This document shows, one piece after another, positions 9,695 through 20,014 of a DNA stretch of 61,876 nt. Both the position numbers and the translations under genes were made by a program. Each line of letters opens with the position of its first letter. Position 1 is the stretch's first letter. The stretch comes from Planctomycetes bacterium GWF2_41_51 (lineage in GTDB: Bacteria > Planctomycetota > Phycisphaerae > Sedimentisphaerales > UBA12454). The stretch is from the NCBI GenBank assembly GCA_001825665.1, contig MHXZ01000021.1, positions 1 to 61,876 of the forward strand, given 5' to 3'. The notes under the pieces are model-generated. The model made no database searches. It was given only the letters and a program-made list of their open reading frames with translations, and was not told where the DNA came from.

Positions 9695-9709
9695 TGATAT
9701 TACTCCGTT

Positions 9710-10924
9710 TTAGTTCTTAGTTGCAGAAATCTGAAAATTCTTTTCGTCCGTTGTCGCTGTGCCATCTTTTTGGGCAGTTTCAAACGGAACGGCTGTTACA
9801 GGAGCACCGGGCCCGACCTTTTGGTTACCCTCCACAATAACTCTATCGCCGGGATTAAGGCCGGACGAAACAAGCCATTTGTCCCCAATTGCCCGCTCAA
9901 GTGTGAGCATCCGCAGCTGTACCTTGTTTTCAGCATCCACTATAAACGCCATCGGCTCACCTTTTGGATTGCGGGATATCGCCTGCTGAGGAACAAGAAT
10001 GCCCTGCTCATTTACTCCTTCAGTAATAATGGCTCGCACGAACATGCCGGGCAGAAGTATGCTGTCAGGATTTGGGAAAACTACCCGCAGAATGACTGAC
10101 CCTGTTGTGGGGTCAACGGTAACATCCTGAAATTGAAGCTCTCCATCCAGAGGATATTCTGTTCGGTCTTCCATTATAAGTTTTACAATGCTCTGTTTAG
10201 TTTCATTGAGGTTGAGATAACCTGCTTTCATACTTCGCTGTAAACGCAGCAGTTCCGAAGTGGACTGGGGCACATCAACATAGATTGGATCAAGCTGCTG
10301 AATAATCGCCAATGCTGTAGGCTGATACGCAGTTACCAGCGCTCCATCTGTTACACTTGACCTTCCTATACGGCCGGGAATCGGAGCTGTAACACGAGTG
10401 TATCCTAAATTGATTTGCGCCATCTCCACAGAGGCTTTCCAATACTGTATCTCAGCTTCGGCCTGTTTCAGAGATGCGGAGGCGTCATCGTAGTCCTGCT
10501 GACTGATTGCATTGTCTTCAAGCAGATCACGATAACGCTCTGCCCTTGCCTTAATCGAAAGCAGGCCGGCCTGGGCTCTTGTCAGAGAAGCGTTTGCGTT
10601 ATCTAAGGCCGCCTGAAATGGTGCGGGGTCAATTTGATATAATACCTGACCTTCCTTAACAACAGAGCCTTCCGTAAACAAACGTTTCTGTATGATGCCA
10701 TTGACCTGCGGCCGGATTTCGGCGACACGAAACGCTGATGTTCTGCCGGGTAATTCGGTCGTAATAACCACCTTTTCGGGGTGCATGATAACGACTGCCA
10801 CTTCAGGTGCCATCTGTTGAGGTCCTTTTCTTCCACAGCCGGTTGTAATCAACAGTAAAAAGAAAATTGCCGGCAAAATGATTAAAGAAATTAAACGAGA
10901 ATATAAATAAGGTTTCGATTTCAT
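9710..10924 (-). CDS. RND efflux periplasmic adapter (AcrA/MexA family)
   Basis: This 404 aa membrane-fusion lipoprotein has a lipobox (LITTGC) around residue 30. It has the barrel-sandwich/lipoyl halves (VNGIIQKRLFTEGSVVKEG and INLGYTRVTAPIPGRIGRS) separated by a coiled-coil hairpin at about residues 110-170. A beta-barrel segment follows (LDPIYVDVPQSTSELLRL). It bridges the inner-membrane pump to the outer-membrane channel encoded downstream. It lies second in the operon, 18 bp after the TetR gene. Confidence 0.92.
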   Translation of the reverse strand: MKSKPYLYSRLISLIILPAIFFLLLITTGCGRKGPQQMAPEVAVVIMHPEKVVITTELPGRTSAFRVAEIRPQVNGIIQKRLFTEGSVVKEGQVLYQIDPAPFQAALDNANASLTRAQAGLLSIKARAERYRDLLEDNAISQQDYDDASASLKQAEAEIQYWKASVEMAQINLGYTRVTAPIPGRIGRSSVTDGALVTAYQPTALAIIQQLDPIYVDVPQSTSELLRLQRSMKAGYLNLNETKQSIVKLIMEDRTEYPLDGELQFQDVTVDPTTGSVILRVVFPNPDSILLPGMFVRAIITEGVNEQGILVPQQAISRNPKGEPMAFIVDAENKVQLRMLTLERAIGDKWLVSSGLNPGDRVIVEGNQKVGPGAPVTAVPFETAQKDGTATTDEKNFQISATKN

Positions 10925-10942
10925 TTTTGTTTAATTCTCCAA

Positions 10943-11581
10943 TTAAGCTTTGTTATTGTCATTGTTTTTATTCAGCACAGAATTCATAAAATAATTTTCT
11001 ATTTTCGAGAAGCCATCTTTGGCTTTTTCCTTGTCGAAATTTTCAGAAGATTCGAGGATAAATGCTTTCAATGTAGCACAAAGAGATAATGCGGCGATTT
11101 CGGCATGAACGCGTCTAAATATCTGCTTTTGAATACCGGTATTCAGAATAACCTCAAGTTTTCTTTGTATTGAAATATTTAAATCATTTGATAACTTTTG
11201 AGGCATGGGATTTACCAAAGTAAAGGTACCATATTGAGAAATATAAAGTTTTATCAACTCTATATTACTTTCCATTAATTCGATATGTGCCTGAATGAAG
11301 TCTGATATTTTTTTTTCTTCGGCTTCTTCGGAGTCTAAAAGTGGAATAAGCAACTGACCAAATTTTTCAATACCGACTTCCATCAGTTCAACGAAAAGCT
11401 GTTCTTTGCTTTCGAAGAAATTGTATAGCGTACCAACACCGAACTCCGACTTTTCAGCAATTTCCTGCATTGATACGTTATAAAATCCTTTTTCGGAGAA
11501 AAGCCTTATGGCCGAATCGAGTATTTCCTGTTTGTGTTTGCTTTTTTCTCTTTCACGCCTGGATAATTTAATATTGTCCAT
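10943..11581 (-). CDS. TetR/AcrR-family repressor of the efflux operon
   Basis: This 212 aa protein has an N-terminal TetR helix-turn-helix (ILDSAIRLFSEKGFYNVSMQEIAEKSEFGVGTLYNFF at about residues 22-58). The variable C-terminal domain probably binds a ligand of the pump. I place the start at ATG 11581, which has AAAGGA seven bases upstream, rather than at the longer frame start at 11605. It is the first gene of the RND operon, and a palindrome over its own promoter suggests autorepression. The inducer is unknown. Confidence 0.9.
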   Translation of the reverse strand: MDNIKLSRREREKSKHKQEILDSAIRLFSEKGFYNVSMQEIAEKSEFGVGTLYNFFESKEQLFVELMEVGIEKFGQLLIPLLDSEEAEEKKISDFIQAHIELMESNIELIKLYISQYGTFTLVNPMPQKLSNDLNISIQRKLEVILNTGIQKQIFRRVHAEIAALSLCATLKAFILESSENFDKEKAKDGFSKIENYFMNSVLNKNNDNNKA

Positions 11582-11624
11582 AATGGCATCCTTTAAACAT
11601 CGCATTTGAATTTAAAATCAAAAC

Positions 11625-11667
11625 ATGAATCTATATTCATTATACGAAAAAATATCCCACCATGCAA
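11625..11667 (-). promoter_or_regulatory. Promoter and candidate TetR operator of the efflux operon
   Basis: On the minus strand a -35 TTGCAT (11667-11662) is followed after 17 bp by a perfect -10 TATAAT (11644-11639). A perfect 16 bp palindrome, ATGAAT-CTAT-ATTCAT (11625-11640), starts at the -10 box and covers the expected transcription start. That is the classic place for a repressor site. Assignment to the TetR protein is by position only. Confidence 0.7.
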
Positions 11668-11776
11668 GAATTTTCACTCTTTAGGCCACTTTTTTTGAAA
11701 ATGTACCCCGAAACGCCACATTTAATGAATGCTTTAAGAATTGTATTGATGCAGATTTATACCCAGAATACCTGTA

Positions 11777-13168
11777 TTACCATTTGCCGGATTTTTTAAT
11801 TTCCGGTTTAGGCAAATCCTTTAATATTGAAGTAGATTTTTTCAGGACATCATCCGGCAGTTCATAATCAGAAAGTTTGCCGCTTAAATAGGCGCCATAA
11901 CCGCTAAGATCCATTAGGCCATGTCCGCTGTAATTAAATAAAATCACTTTTTCTTTGCCCTCTTCTCTTGCCTTGACTGCTTCATCGATTGCGGCGGCAA
12001 TAGCGTGGCTTGTTTCCGGTGCGCAGATAAAACCTTCTGTTTTTGCCCAGGTAAGAGCGGATTCATAACATTTAAGCTGATGATAAGCCGCTGGCTTTAA
12101 CAGGCCTTCGACTACAGCCTGGCAAACGAGCGGAGACATACCATGGTAACGCAGGCCTCCGGCATGAATGGGTTCGGGGACAAACGCGTGGCCGAGAGTG
12201 TGCATAGCCAAAAGCGGAGTCATACAAGCTGTGTCGCCATGGTCATAAGCAAATTCGCCTCGAGTCATAGTTGGACAGGCTTTGGGTTCGACAGGAATAA
12301 TCTCGATATTTGCGCCATTAATTTTATCGGCGGCAAACGGGAAAGCCAGGCCTGCGAAATTGCTTCCGCCTCCCGCACAGCCGATTACGACATCCGGATT
12401 TTTAATGCCAATCATCGCAAGCTGTTTTTTGGCTTCAAGGCCGATTATTGTCTGATGAAGCATAACGTGATTAAGAACGCTTCCCAGCGCGTATCGGGTT
12501 TGACCGGTTTTGTCGTGGACTGCGTCTTCTACCGCTTCCGATATAGCGATTCCGAGTGAACCGGGAGTGTTGGGCATTTCCTTGAGGATTTTCCGGCCGA
12601 ATTCTGTTTTGTTGCTCGGACTTGCGATACAGTTTGCGCCCCAAACCTCCATCATTAACTTTCGGAAAGGTTTCTGGTCAAAACTAATTCGAACCATATA
12701 GACTTTGCATTCGAGTCCAAACTGACTGCAAGCATAAGCTAAGGCAGAACCCCACTGGCCTGCACCTGTTTCTGTTGTTATTTTCTTTATGCCGGCAACC
12801 TTATTATAATAAGCCTGCGCTACGGCAGTATTTGGTTTGTGACTGCCTGCGGGACTTACGCTTTCATCTTTATAGAAAATTTTAGCCGGAGTCTTGAGGA
12901 ATTTTTCAAGTCGTCTTGCCCTGCGAAGCGGAGCGGGCCGCCATTGATACAGAATTTCAATCACTTCCTGCGGTATGTCAATCCAACGCTGCGTGCTGAC
13001 TTCCTGTTCGATGATGTTCATCGGAAATACAGGCGCCAGCATATCAGGAGATATTGGCTTGCCGTTGGGGCCAAGCGGCGGCTGAACGGGATTTGGTAAA
13101 TCGGCCGCGATGTTGTACCACTGTTTGGGTATGTCTTTTTCGCTTAACTGGATTTTTACTTCTTCCAT
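11777..13168 (-). CDS. trpB: TrpB2-type tryptophan synthase beta chain (PLP enzyme)
   Basis: This 463 aa protein has the TrpB2 layout: a long N-terminal extension ([15 protein letters not shown]), [12 protein letters not shown], the PLP-lysine motif GSHKPNTA, the GAGQWGSA loop and the phosphate-binding [11 protein letters not shown]. TrpB condenses indole with serine to give tryptophan. TrpB2 proteins often occur without a TrpA partner and may salvage indole or use other substrates. No trpA lies nearby. The gene is the last of an operon-like run 14 bp after uxaC. Confidence 0.9.
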   Translation of the reverse strand: MEEVKIQLSEKDIPKQWYNIAADLPNPVQPPLGPNGKPISPDMLAPVFPMNIIEQEVSTQRWIDIPQEVIEILYQWRPAPLRRARRLEKFLKTPAKIFYKDESVSPAGSHKPNTAVAQAYYNKVAGIKKITTETGAGQWGSALAYACSQFGLECKVYMVRISFDQKPFRKLMMEVWGANCIASPSNKTEFGRKILKEMPNTPGSLGIAISEAVEDAVHDKTGQTRYALGSVLNHVMLHQTIIGLEAKKQLAMIGIKNPDVVIGCAGGGSNFAGLAFPFAADKINGANIEIIPVEPKACPTMTRGEFAYDHGDTACMTPLLAMHTLGHAFVPEPIHAGGLRYHGMSPLVCQAVVEGLLKPAAYHQLKCYESALTWAKTEGFICAPETSHAIAAAIDEAVKAREEGKEKVILFNYSGHGLMDLSGYGAYLSGKLSDYELPDDVLKKSTSILKDLPKPEIKKSGKW

Positions 13169-13182
13169 TGTGATTCTCCTTA

Positions 13183-14595
13183 CTAATTTAGTTTCATACC
13201 AAAATAATTTTTCGCGTTATTGAAACTTATATTTTCGACCATTTGGCCGAGAAGATTCATATCGTTTGGAATTAAACCGCTTTGCACGTCATTGCCGAGG
13301 AGATTACATAAAATTCTGCGGAAATATTCGTGGCGGGGATAGGAAAGGAAACTTCGCGAATCCGTCAGCATACCGATAAACCTGCTTAAAAGGCCGAGAT
13401 TGGATAAAGCTGTCATCTGTTTTTCCATTCCGTCTTTCTGGTCAAGGAACCACCAGCCTGAGCCGAGCTGCATTTTGCCTGCGACAGAGCCATCCTGATA
13501 ACATCCAATTATTGTACCGAGAAGCTCGTTGTCGCGAGGATTGAGATTGTAAAGAATGGTTTTGGCAAGTTTGTTCTGCGCGTCGAGCCTATCGAGGAAT
13601 TTTACAAGCGGTCTGCCGATTTCAAAATCGCCGATGGAGTCGAAGCCAGTATCGGGGCCGAGGGAATTAAATAATCTTGTATTATTATTTCGCAAGGCTC
13701 CGAAATGGAACTGCTGAACCCAGCCTTTTTCGGCATCCATTAATGCAAATTCATATAGCATCGCTGATTTGAATTTCAGCATTTCCATACTATCAAGATT
13801 TTTGTCGTGACGAATCTTATCGAAGATTTTTTTGATTTCGCTATCGGTATAATCTTCGGCAAAAGCCGTTTCGAGGCCGTGGTCGCTAAGGCGGCAATTA
13901 TTCTGATGAAAATAATCGTGCCGTATTTTTATCGCTTCAATGTAATCATCAAAATCTTTTATTTCTTTGTCGGCAGCGGCAGAAAGTTTATCAATCCACT
14001 CATTTAAAGCTTTTATATTTTCAACTGCCATTCCCTTATCCGGACGCCATGCGGGATAAACTTTGATTTCAAAACCATCGGCAGCGATTTTCCTGTGATG
14101 GCGAAGGTCATCAATGGGGTCATCAGTTGTGCAGACGAGTTTTACGTTCATTTGGCGCATAATTCCGCGCGTACTGAATTTAGGCGATTTTAAAAGATCG
14201 CCGCATTTTTCATAAATTTCTTTTGCGGTTTCAGGAGATAAAAGTTTTGTTACTCCAAACGGCTTTTTGAGTTCCATGTGCGTCCAGTGATAGAGCGGGT
14301 TTCGCAAACAATGCGGAACCGTTTGAGCCCACATCTGGAACTTTTCCGAATCAGAGGCGCCGCCGGTACAATAGCGTTCTTCGACGCCGTTGGTTCTCAT
14401 TGCCCGCCATTTGTAATGGTCGCCATAAAGCCAGATTTGAGTTATATTCTCAAACCTGACATCATCGGCAATCTGCTGTACTGGCAAATGGCAATGATAA
14501 TCGTAAATCGGACATTTAGCCGCGTGCTCATGGTAAAGCTTTTTAGCGGTTTCAGTCTGTAATAAAAAATCTTCGTGAATAAATTCAGAAGACAT
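13183..14595 (-). CDS. uxaC: Glucuronate isomerase
   Basis: This 470 aa protein has the full length of UxaC, which converts D-glucuronate to fructuronate and galacturonate to tagaturonate. The amidohydrolase-like metal motif YDYHCHL is near residue 32. Other landmarks are [24 protein letters not shown] and [10 protein letters not shown] with LNPRDNE further on. Its ATG overlaps the metK stop codon as TAATG, so translation is probably coupled. No other uronate-degradation gene is in the window. Confidence 0.93.
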   Translation of the reverse strand: MSSEFIHEDFLLQTETAKKLYHEHAAKCPIYDYHCHLPVQQIADDVRFENITQIWLYGDHYKWRAMRTNGVEERYCTGGASDSEKFQMWAQTVPHCLRNPLYHWTHMELKKPFGVTKLLSPETAKEIYEKCGDLLKSPKFSTRGIMRQMNVKLVCTTDDPIDDLRHHRKIAADGFEIKVYPAWRPDKGMAVENIKALNEWIDKLSAAADKEIKDFDDYIEAIKIRHDYFHQNNCRLSDHGLETAFAEDYTDSEIKKIFDKIRHDKNLDSMEMLKFKSAMLYEFALMDAEKGWVQQFHFGALRNNNTRLFNSLGPDTGFDSIGDFEIGRPLVKFLDRLDAQNKLAKTILYNLNPRDNELLGTIIGCYQDGSVAGKMQLGSGWWFLDQKDGMEKQMTALSNLGLLSRFIGMLTDSRSFLSYPRHEYFRRILCNLLGNDVQSGLIPNDMNLLGQMVENISFNNAKNYFGMKLN

Positions 14596-15803
14596 TATTT
14601 ATTTCCTTTCAGACCTAACGCCTTCCTCAATTTAGGAGCCATATCTGTTTTTTCCCATGTGAACGAATCGCCATCGGTTCTGCCGAAATGGCCGTGATAG
14701 GCTGTAACTTCGTAAATCGGGCGTTTCAGTTTGAGATGATCAATGATGCCCTTTGGCGTAAGCGGGAAAATATCCCTAATCACCTTTCGCAAATCAGCTT
14801 CATCGACTTTGGCAGTTCCCTGCGTTTCAACATGGACTGAAACAGGCTGAGCGAAACCAATCGCATAAGAGAGTTGAATTTCACAGACATCGGCTAAATC
14901 AGCAGCGACAATATTTTTCGCTACATATCTTGCCATATAACTTGCGGAACGGTCAACTTTTGACGGGTCTTTACCGCTGAAGCATCCGCCGCCATGAGCG
15001 CCCATACCGCCGTAGGTATCGACGATAATTTTTCTGCCGGTCAAGCCGCAATCACCTTTGGGGCCTCCGATAACAAATCTTCCAGTCGGATTGATGTGGA
15101 AGATAATTTCATTATCAACCATTTTCTTGGGCAGTACAGGAAGAATAATTTTTTTAATTATTTCACTGCGAAGCTTATTATATGCAATGTCCGGAGAATG
15201 CTGAGTCGAAACAACCACAGTGTGAATCCTATACGGTTTGCCATCTCTGTATTCAACTGTTACCTGGCTCTTGCCATCGGGTCTGAGCCAAGGCATTTTT
15301 TTATTTTCACGCATTTGTGCAAGTTTTGCCACAAGCGTATGCGCAAGCTGAATCGTCATCGGCATAAGCTGTGGTGTATCTTTGCAGGCAAAGCCAAACA
15401 TAATGCCCTGATCTCCGGCACCCTGTTCCTTGTGCAGTCCTGCGCCCTCGGTAACGCCTTGCGAAATATCCGGACTTTGTCTGCCCAGTCCGACAAGCAC
15501 GGCACAATTATCATAATCAAATCCCATAGCCGGGTCGTCATAACCAATATCCTTAATTACCCTGCGAACTATTGCGGGGATATCTACAACGGCGTTTGAA
15601 GTAATTTCGCCGGCAACCATGGCCATTCCTGTTTTTACGAGTGTTTCGCATGCAACTCTGCTATTTTTGTCCTGTGCCAAATGAGCATCAAGGATTGCGT
15701 CGGATATACGGTCTGCCACTTTATCGGGGTGGCCCATAGTTACAGATTCGCTGGTAAATAGATAATTATTATTGCTGCTTTTGCGGGTAATGTGTTTCGG
15801 CAT
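14595..15803 (-). CDS. metK: S-adenosylmethionine synthetase
   Basis: This 402 aa enzyme makes SAM from methionine and ATP. Diagnostic motifs are [17 protein letters not shown] near residue 25, [13 protein letters not shown] near 130 and the glycine-rich [23 protein letters not shown] near 265-290. AGGAGG-type spacing precedes the ATG. It lies 19 bp after the DUF547 gene, which leaves no room for a SAM riboswitch directly upstream. Regulation would therefore act at the promoter of the DUF547 gene or inside that gene. Confidence 0.95.
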   Translation of the reverse strand: MPKHITRKSSNNNYLFTSESVTMGHPDKVADRISDAILDAHLAQDKNSRVACETLVKTGMAMVAGEITSNAVVDIPAIVRRVIKDIGYDDPAMGFDYDNCAVLVGLGRQSPDISQGVTEGAGLHKEQGAGDQGIMFGFACKDTPQLMPMTIQLAHTLVAKLAQMRENKKMPWLRPDGKSQVTVEYRDGKPYRIHTVVVSTQHSPDIAYNKLRSEIIKKIILPVLPKKMVDNEIIFHINPTGRFVIGGPKGDCGLTGRKIIVDTYGGMGAHGGGCFSGKDPSKVDRSASYMARYVAKNIVAADLADVCEIQLSYAIGFAQPVSVHVETQGTAKVDEADLRKVIRDIFPLTPKGIIDHLKLKRPIYEVTAYHGHFGRTDGDSFTWEKTDMAPKLRKALGLKGNK

Positions 15804-15822
15804 AAAACCTCCTTATTAAAAA

Positions 15823-16779
15823 TTAATCCTGTAAGTCGTTAAGTTTCCAATTATATTTCAAATATTCGATGGTATATGTTCCCTGCTTTAAATATTGAGC
15901 ATTAGATGGGGAGACATAATCCTTTACAAAGTTAAGCACCGCCCTGTCCACAGGCTCTCTTTCTCTGAAGAGCTTGTTGGTTCCAAATTGCTTCAAAAAG
16001 ACTTCTTCGTGCGATTTATACATTTTGAAAATCGGCGAAAGATAAACTATATTAGCGGGCTGATCTATTTTCAAACCATCCGGGCGGGAAAAATAATTCT
16101 TTACCTGTTCATCAAGCTGCTCATCAAGAACTTTACCTACATAAGGCTCATTTCTCAATGCAGCGCTGCTTATCGTTCCATAATTTACCGCGAAACAGAT
16201 TCTCGGGTCTTCGAATCTGCCAAGAAGCGCATCTCTTTCAATCTCCTCGAGCGTATACTGGATGCCCATTATCATAAAAAATGTATCATCACGAAGTCCG
16301 CGAATGTGCATAACGCTGTCGGCCGGGTAAAAAAGCAGCATAAATCGAGATGGACTAATCGGGTAGTTATCAATGATGCCTTTTAAAGTACAGAGATTGT
16401 AAGCATTAATCCAAAAAGCTATTTTTTCATTTCTTGACCAGGTAATATAAACTTCAGGCTCAACATTGGCGAGATCACGCATCGCCCTATTTAATTCACT
16501 TCTAAATCTTCTTAATTTCGCATAATTCACATACCCATTTTGGTTTACGTAGTCTTTAAGGAGTTTAGTGAAACCGAGATTGAAAGCGTCACCGCTGATA
16601 TAATTTTGCGGTGTATTCGGACCCTCAACTTCTGCGGCGTTTAAAAGTTCGCTGCTGTTATTTATTTCATTGATGCTGTTTTGATCGTTCAAATTTGATT
16701 GAGCATTGGAGTCTGTCCGAGCGTAGATAAGACTAACGCTTATAAATAGTGAAATAATAATAAATATCCATTTATACAT
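15823..16779 (-). CDS. Exported DUF547 protein
   Basis: This secreted protein of about 318 aa has a signal peptide (MYKWIFIIISLFISVSLIYA). The DUF547 domain spans about residues 70-300, with the typical core WINAYNLCTLKGIIDNYP, the FAVNYGTISSAAL segment and YNWKLND near the end. The biochemical function of DUF547 is not known. A papain/transglutaminase-like fold has been suggested for parts of the family. The start at 16779 is chosen because AAGGA lies five bases upstream and the signal peptide begins there. It leads the run DUF547-metK-uxaC-trpB. Confidence 0.8.
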   Translation of the reverse strand: MYKWIFIIISLFISVSLIYARTDSNAQSNLNDQNSINEINNSSELLNAAEVEGPNTPQNYISGDAFNLGFTKLLKDYVNQNGYVNYAKLRRFRSELNRAMRDLANVEPEVYITWSRNEKIAFWINAYNLCTLKGIIDNYPISPSRFMLLFYPADSVMHIRGLRDDTFFMIMGIQYTLEEIERDALLGRFEDPRICFAVNYGTISSAALRNEPYVGKVLDEQLDEQVKNYFSRPDGLKIDQPANIVYLSPIFKMYKSHEEVFLKQFGTNKLFREREPVDRAVLNFVKDYVSPSNAQYLKQGTYTIEYLKYNWKLNDLQD

Positions 16780-16924
16780 ATAATCCTTGCCTATAATTTT
16801 CAATCTTTCAACTTATATAAGTAATTGAGGCACAAATTCTAATAGATTCGTATTAAATTACCAGCCAAAATTTATTTTAAATGGCCTATAAAGAGTACAA
16901 AATGATAGAATTATCGAAATAACC

Positions 16925-16953
16925 TTGACATAACCCTGTATTTTGTTTAGTTT
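16925..16953 (+). promoter_or_regulatory. Candidate promoter for the secreted helical protein
   Basis: TTGACA (16925-16930) is followed after 17 bp by TAGTTT (16948-16953), about 50 bp before the ATG at 17000. The -35 box is perfect and the -10 box is weak. The 220 bp between the divergent genes (16780-16999) hold no other clear signal. Confidence 0.35.
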
Positions 16954-16999
16954 TGACCTTTGATTTTACCTATTTTAAGTTTATGGGAATTATACAATT

Positions 17000-18100
17000 A
17001 TGATAAAAAAATATACCCTTTTAATTGGATTACTCTTGCCGGCATTAATCAGTTCAACCTGGGCTGTAAGCGCAGCGAAAATTGATGCCGTCAGAAACAA
17101 AGAAACCATAGCAGATACCGATAGTGCTGTAATAGAAGAATTTTTAAGTGAGGTTTTTACAGAACTATTTGCAAAGTCCGACTTTTCAGACGCCGCTGCA
17201 CTGAGAACATCGATTATCAGCAAAAGCACTTCCGCTAACCAGAGCGGGCAAATACTCTACGGCCCGAAATACATATCAGCGGCCGAGGGTGAACTGTCGA
17301 AAGCTTTAAAAAAAGTTAACGCACTTGCCGATGGTAACCGTAAGACGATATTAACCACCAATTTGCTGCTCATAATAAATGACCTGGCGAATTACGAGAC
17401 ATCCAAGTTGGCTCTCGATTATCTCGGAAATCCCAACGTAATGATTCGCTACTGGGCAGTAAACAGCGTTACAAATCCAAATGTAGTTAAACAGCTTAAT
17501 GAGAATTCAGAAGACGCAAGAAATAACTTCGCTCAAAAACTCCTTAAAACGGCACAAGCGGAACAATCATCGGATATCCTGATTATTCTTGCGCAATCAG
17601 CAGACATTAAAGCTCCGGCGGTAAATGAAATTTTGACGACAATCGCACAGAAAAGAGTAGACCTTTATCTTTCGTGGAATGTTAGTGATGAAATAACAGA
17701 TGAAGCGGTATTAAAAGCATTGGCGGATAGAAGTAAAGCGAATACCGAAAGTACAAAGACGATGGGTAAGTACTTTGCTACACTTTATTCCCTGATGATA
17801 CAACGATATGTTCTCGGAGAACAGACTCTAAATGAAGCCGGCAAAACAAGCCTGATTTCCGCGATTGCACAATCTGAAAGAAATATGACGGCTTTTGTGC
17901 CTGACTGGAATGCCAATTTCAGAAGAGCAATCGAAAAAGGCGGTGCATCTGCCCTGCTTATCGAGCATGATGTACTATTCGGTTCGGCCGGTGCTGCTGG
18001 AAAATTGCCGGCAGCGATAGGATTTGATTATGGCAAGAATGCTGATGGTTCAGCTATCACGGTACCACCTGTATTGTCAAAGCCGATAGCAGCAAAATAA
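17000..18100 (+). CDS. Secreted alpha-helical protein of unknown function
   Basis: This 366 aa protein has a signal peptide (MIKKYTLLIGLLLPALISSTWA). The mature chain is predicted to be almost all helical. It includes a HEAT-like stretch at about residues 120-160 (ALDYLGNPNVMIRYWAVNSV) and a second helical block at 170-300. I do not recognise a named family. It sits just upstream of the peptide-importer genes on the same strand with a 40 bp gap, so co-transcription is possible. No Shine-Dalgarno sequence is obvious before the ATG. Confidence 0.6.
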   Translation: MIKKYTLLIGLLLPALISSTWAVSAAKIDAVRNKETIADTDSAVIEEFLSEVFTELFAKSDFSDAAALRTSIISKSTSANQSGQILYGPKYISAAEGELSKALKKVNALADGNRKTILTTNLLLIINDLANYETSKLALDYLGNPNVMIRYWAVNSVTNPNVVKQLNENSEDARNNFAQKLLKTAQAEQSSDILIILAQSADIKAPAVNEILTTIAQKRVDLYLSWNVSDEITDEAVLKALADRSKANTESTKTMGKYFATLYSLMIQRYVLGEQTLNEAGKTSLISAIAQSERNMTAFVPDWNANFRRAIEKGGASALLIEHDVLFGSAGAAGKLPAAIGFDYGKNADGSAITVPPVLSKPIAAK

Positions 18101-18140
18101 ACGGATTTTAAATATTGTTGCATTGTGGAGGTTTGATTTG

Positions 18141-19871
18141 ATGAACGGACGCTCAGCCTCAAAAGGAATCTTTGTATTAATCCTGCTCATCGTCATTCTA
18201 TTTTTACAGCTTCTGTCCAAATTACAAGTCAACTATTTCAATCAGCGACTCGATTCAATTGAAAAAACAATTTTTAACACTCCGCCGGAAAGAATACGTG
18301 CAAAGACTATTGAGTCTATAGAGGATGAAGGCGACTGGCTAATCTGGGCTTTGCCTGTCGAACCAAAAACACTTAACCTTATTTCAGTTAACGTTGATAT
18401 ATACGCAAGATGGATGATGTTCGAAAATGTTTTCGAACCTTTGATGGCGTACGATTACGATGAAATCAAATTGAAGCCGATGCTTGCGGAAAGTTATGAA
18501 ATGTCCCCGAATGGGCTTGAGATTATATTCAAATTGAGGGACGATGTTTATTTTTCTGACGGAGTTCCCATAACCGCCGATGATGTACTTTTTACTTATA
18601 ATACAATTATCAATCCTCTAATAGATGCGGCCGATTTGGCTCAGTTGTTTATTGAAGTTAAAAGTTTAGAGAAAATCGATGCCAAGACCGTGCGTTTTAA
18701 GTTTCACCGTCCATATTTTAAGGCACTCGAAATCGCATCGTTTACTCACATTGGAATATTTCCGAAACATATTTATGATTTTAAGGACGCACAGGATTTT
18801 AACAGGCGGATATCGAATCCTGTCGGCAGCGGGCCTTATGTTTTTGAAAGATGGGATGTCGGCGAGAAAGTCAGCTTTCGCAGAAATGAAAATTACTGGA
18901 GAGACCCCTCCGCGTCTCATCCGAAAATTGAAAGAGTTATTTATAAATTCATTATCAACGACAAGGCAAGAATCCAAGCAATTCGCAGCGGCGATGTCGA
19001 TATGATTATTCCCGCGCCGGAACAATATGTTGATGTGATTAAGGATGAAAATTTTGTAAAAGATTTTAAATGCCTTGCGTATTGGAGTCCGGGCACACCA
19101 TTTTATTATATAGGCTGGAATCAGGATATGCCTTTTTTCGCAGACCGCAATGTCAGGCTTGCGATGACGCAGATGATAGACCGAAAGGCTATTTTGCAGC
19201 ATATCCTAAAAGGCAGCGGCAAAGAAATCACAGGCCCATACTATTTATATAGTAAAGAAAACGACCCGAATATCGAGCCTTGGCCTTACGACCCTGCTGC
19301 GGCAATGAAGATGCTTGACGACGCCGGATGGAAAGATACCAACGGCGATGGAATCCGAGATAAGAATGGCATTCCATTCAGGTTCAAGTTTTCATACTCG
19401 GCTGACTATGTTTTGTATCAGAATATAGCGAATATCATAAAAGATTCGGCAGCTAAAATCGGGGTTGAGCTGACCCCTGAACCGGTCGAATGGTCTGTTC
19501 TGATAACACGACTTCCAGACCATAAATTCGAATCGGTGATTATCGGCTGGGGCGGCGATATAATACAAGACAACTACCAGCTTTTTCACTCTTCACAGAC
19601 GGTTAACAGAGGGTCTAATTACGTCAATTTCAAAAATGCAGAAGCGGACAAGCTGATGGAAGAGATACGCCGAACTATTGACGATGAAAAACGTATTGAG
19701 TTGAGCCGAAAACTGCACGGAATGCTTCATTATGAACAGCCTTATACTTTTCTGTTCACGAGGCCGACCTATCGCATTATAGCGCCAAGGTTTGAAAACG
19801 TGATTGTTCACAAACTCGGTCTTAAAGAAGAGGAATGGTTTGTGCCGAAAGATAAACAGAAATATAAATAA
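18141..19871 (+). CDS. Peptide ABC transporter substrate-binding protein (SBP family 5), copy 1
   Basis: This 576 aa solute-binding protein belongs to the DppA/OppA family. An N-terminal membrane anchor (GIFVLILLIVILFLQLL) takes the place of a lipobox. Family landmarks are the LAESYEMSPNGLEIIFKLRDDVYFSDG block, NPVGSGPYVFERW, and a C-terminal QPYTFLFTRPTYR. A DNGDGIRD-like calcium-loop motif (TNGDGIRDKNG) lies near residue 400. The start is ATG 18141 with GGAGG nine bases upstream. A second, related binding protein follows, and both precede one set of permease and ATPase genes. Confidence 0.88.
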   Translation: MNGRSASKGIFVLILLIVILFLQLLSKLQVNYFNQRLDSIEKTIFNTPPERIRAKTIESIEDEGDWLIWALPVEPKTLNLISVNVDIYARWMMFENVFEPLMAYDYDEIKLKPMLAESYEMSPNGLEIIFKLRDDVYFSDGVPITADDVLFTYNTIINPLIDAADLAQLFIEVKSLEKIDAKTVRFKFHRPYFKALEIASFTHIGIFPKHIYDFKDAQDFNRRISNPVGSGPYVFERWDVGEKVSFRRNENYWRDPSASHPKIERVIYKFIINDKARIQAIRSGDVDMIIPAPEQYVDVIKDENFVKDFKCLAYWSPGTPFYYIGWNQDMPFFADRNVRLAMTQMIDRKAILQHILKGSGKEITGPYYLYSKENDPNIEPWPYDPAAAMKMLDDAGWKDTNGDGIRDKNGIPFRFKFSYSADYVLYQNIANIIKDSAAKIGVELTPEPVEWSVLITRLPDHKFESVIIGWGGDIIQDNYQLFHSSQTVNRGSNYVNFKNAEADKLMEEIRRTIDDEKRIELSRKLHGMLHYEQPYTFLFTRPTYRIIAPRFENVIVHKLGLKEEEWFVPKDKQKYK

Positions 19872-19892
19872 ATCGTGAAGCGGTTGAGGTTG

Positions 19893-19985
19893 CCCCTAAA
19901 GGGGTTTTCACTGCGCTTCAACGAGGCTCGTATCGGAAACGTAGTCCGGTTAAACGTAATGAGAAGCGTAACCATAGCCGAAGGT
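19893..19985. repeat. Structured intercistronic repeat, copy A
   Basis: It lies between the two binding-protein genes. It has a short hairpin CCCC-TAAA-GGGG (19893-19904) followed by TTTT. A block at 19924-19985 (GGCTCGTATCGGAAACGTAG...) is clearly related to 21769-21827. Such elements between genes of an ABC operon often set the relative amounts of binding protein and membrane parts. That role is inferred here. Confidence 0.5.
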
Positions 19986-20014
19986 CAGAAAAATTTAAAA
20001 GGAAAAGGTTTAAT

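Noticed and set aside
15804-15822. SAM riboswitch in front of metK
   Set aside because: Only 19 bp separate it from the upstream gene and no riboswitch core is visible.
18666-19202. 178-codon frame on the minus strand
   Set aside because: It is fully antisense to the peptide-binding protein, which has clear family motifs.
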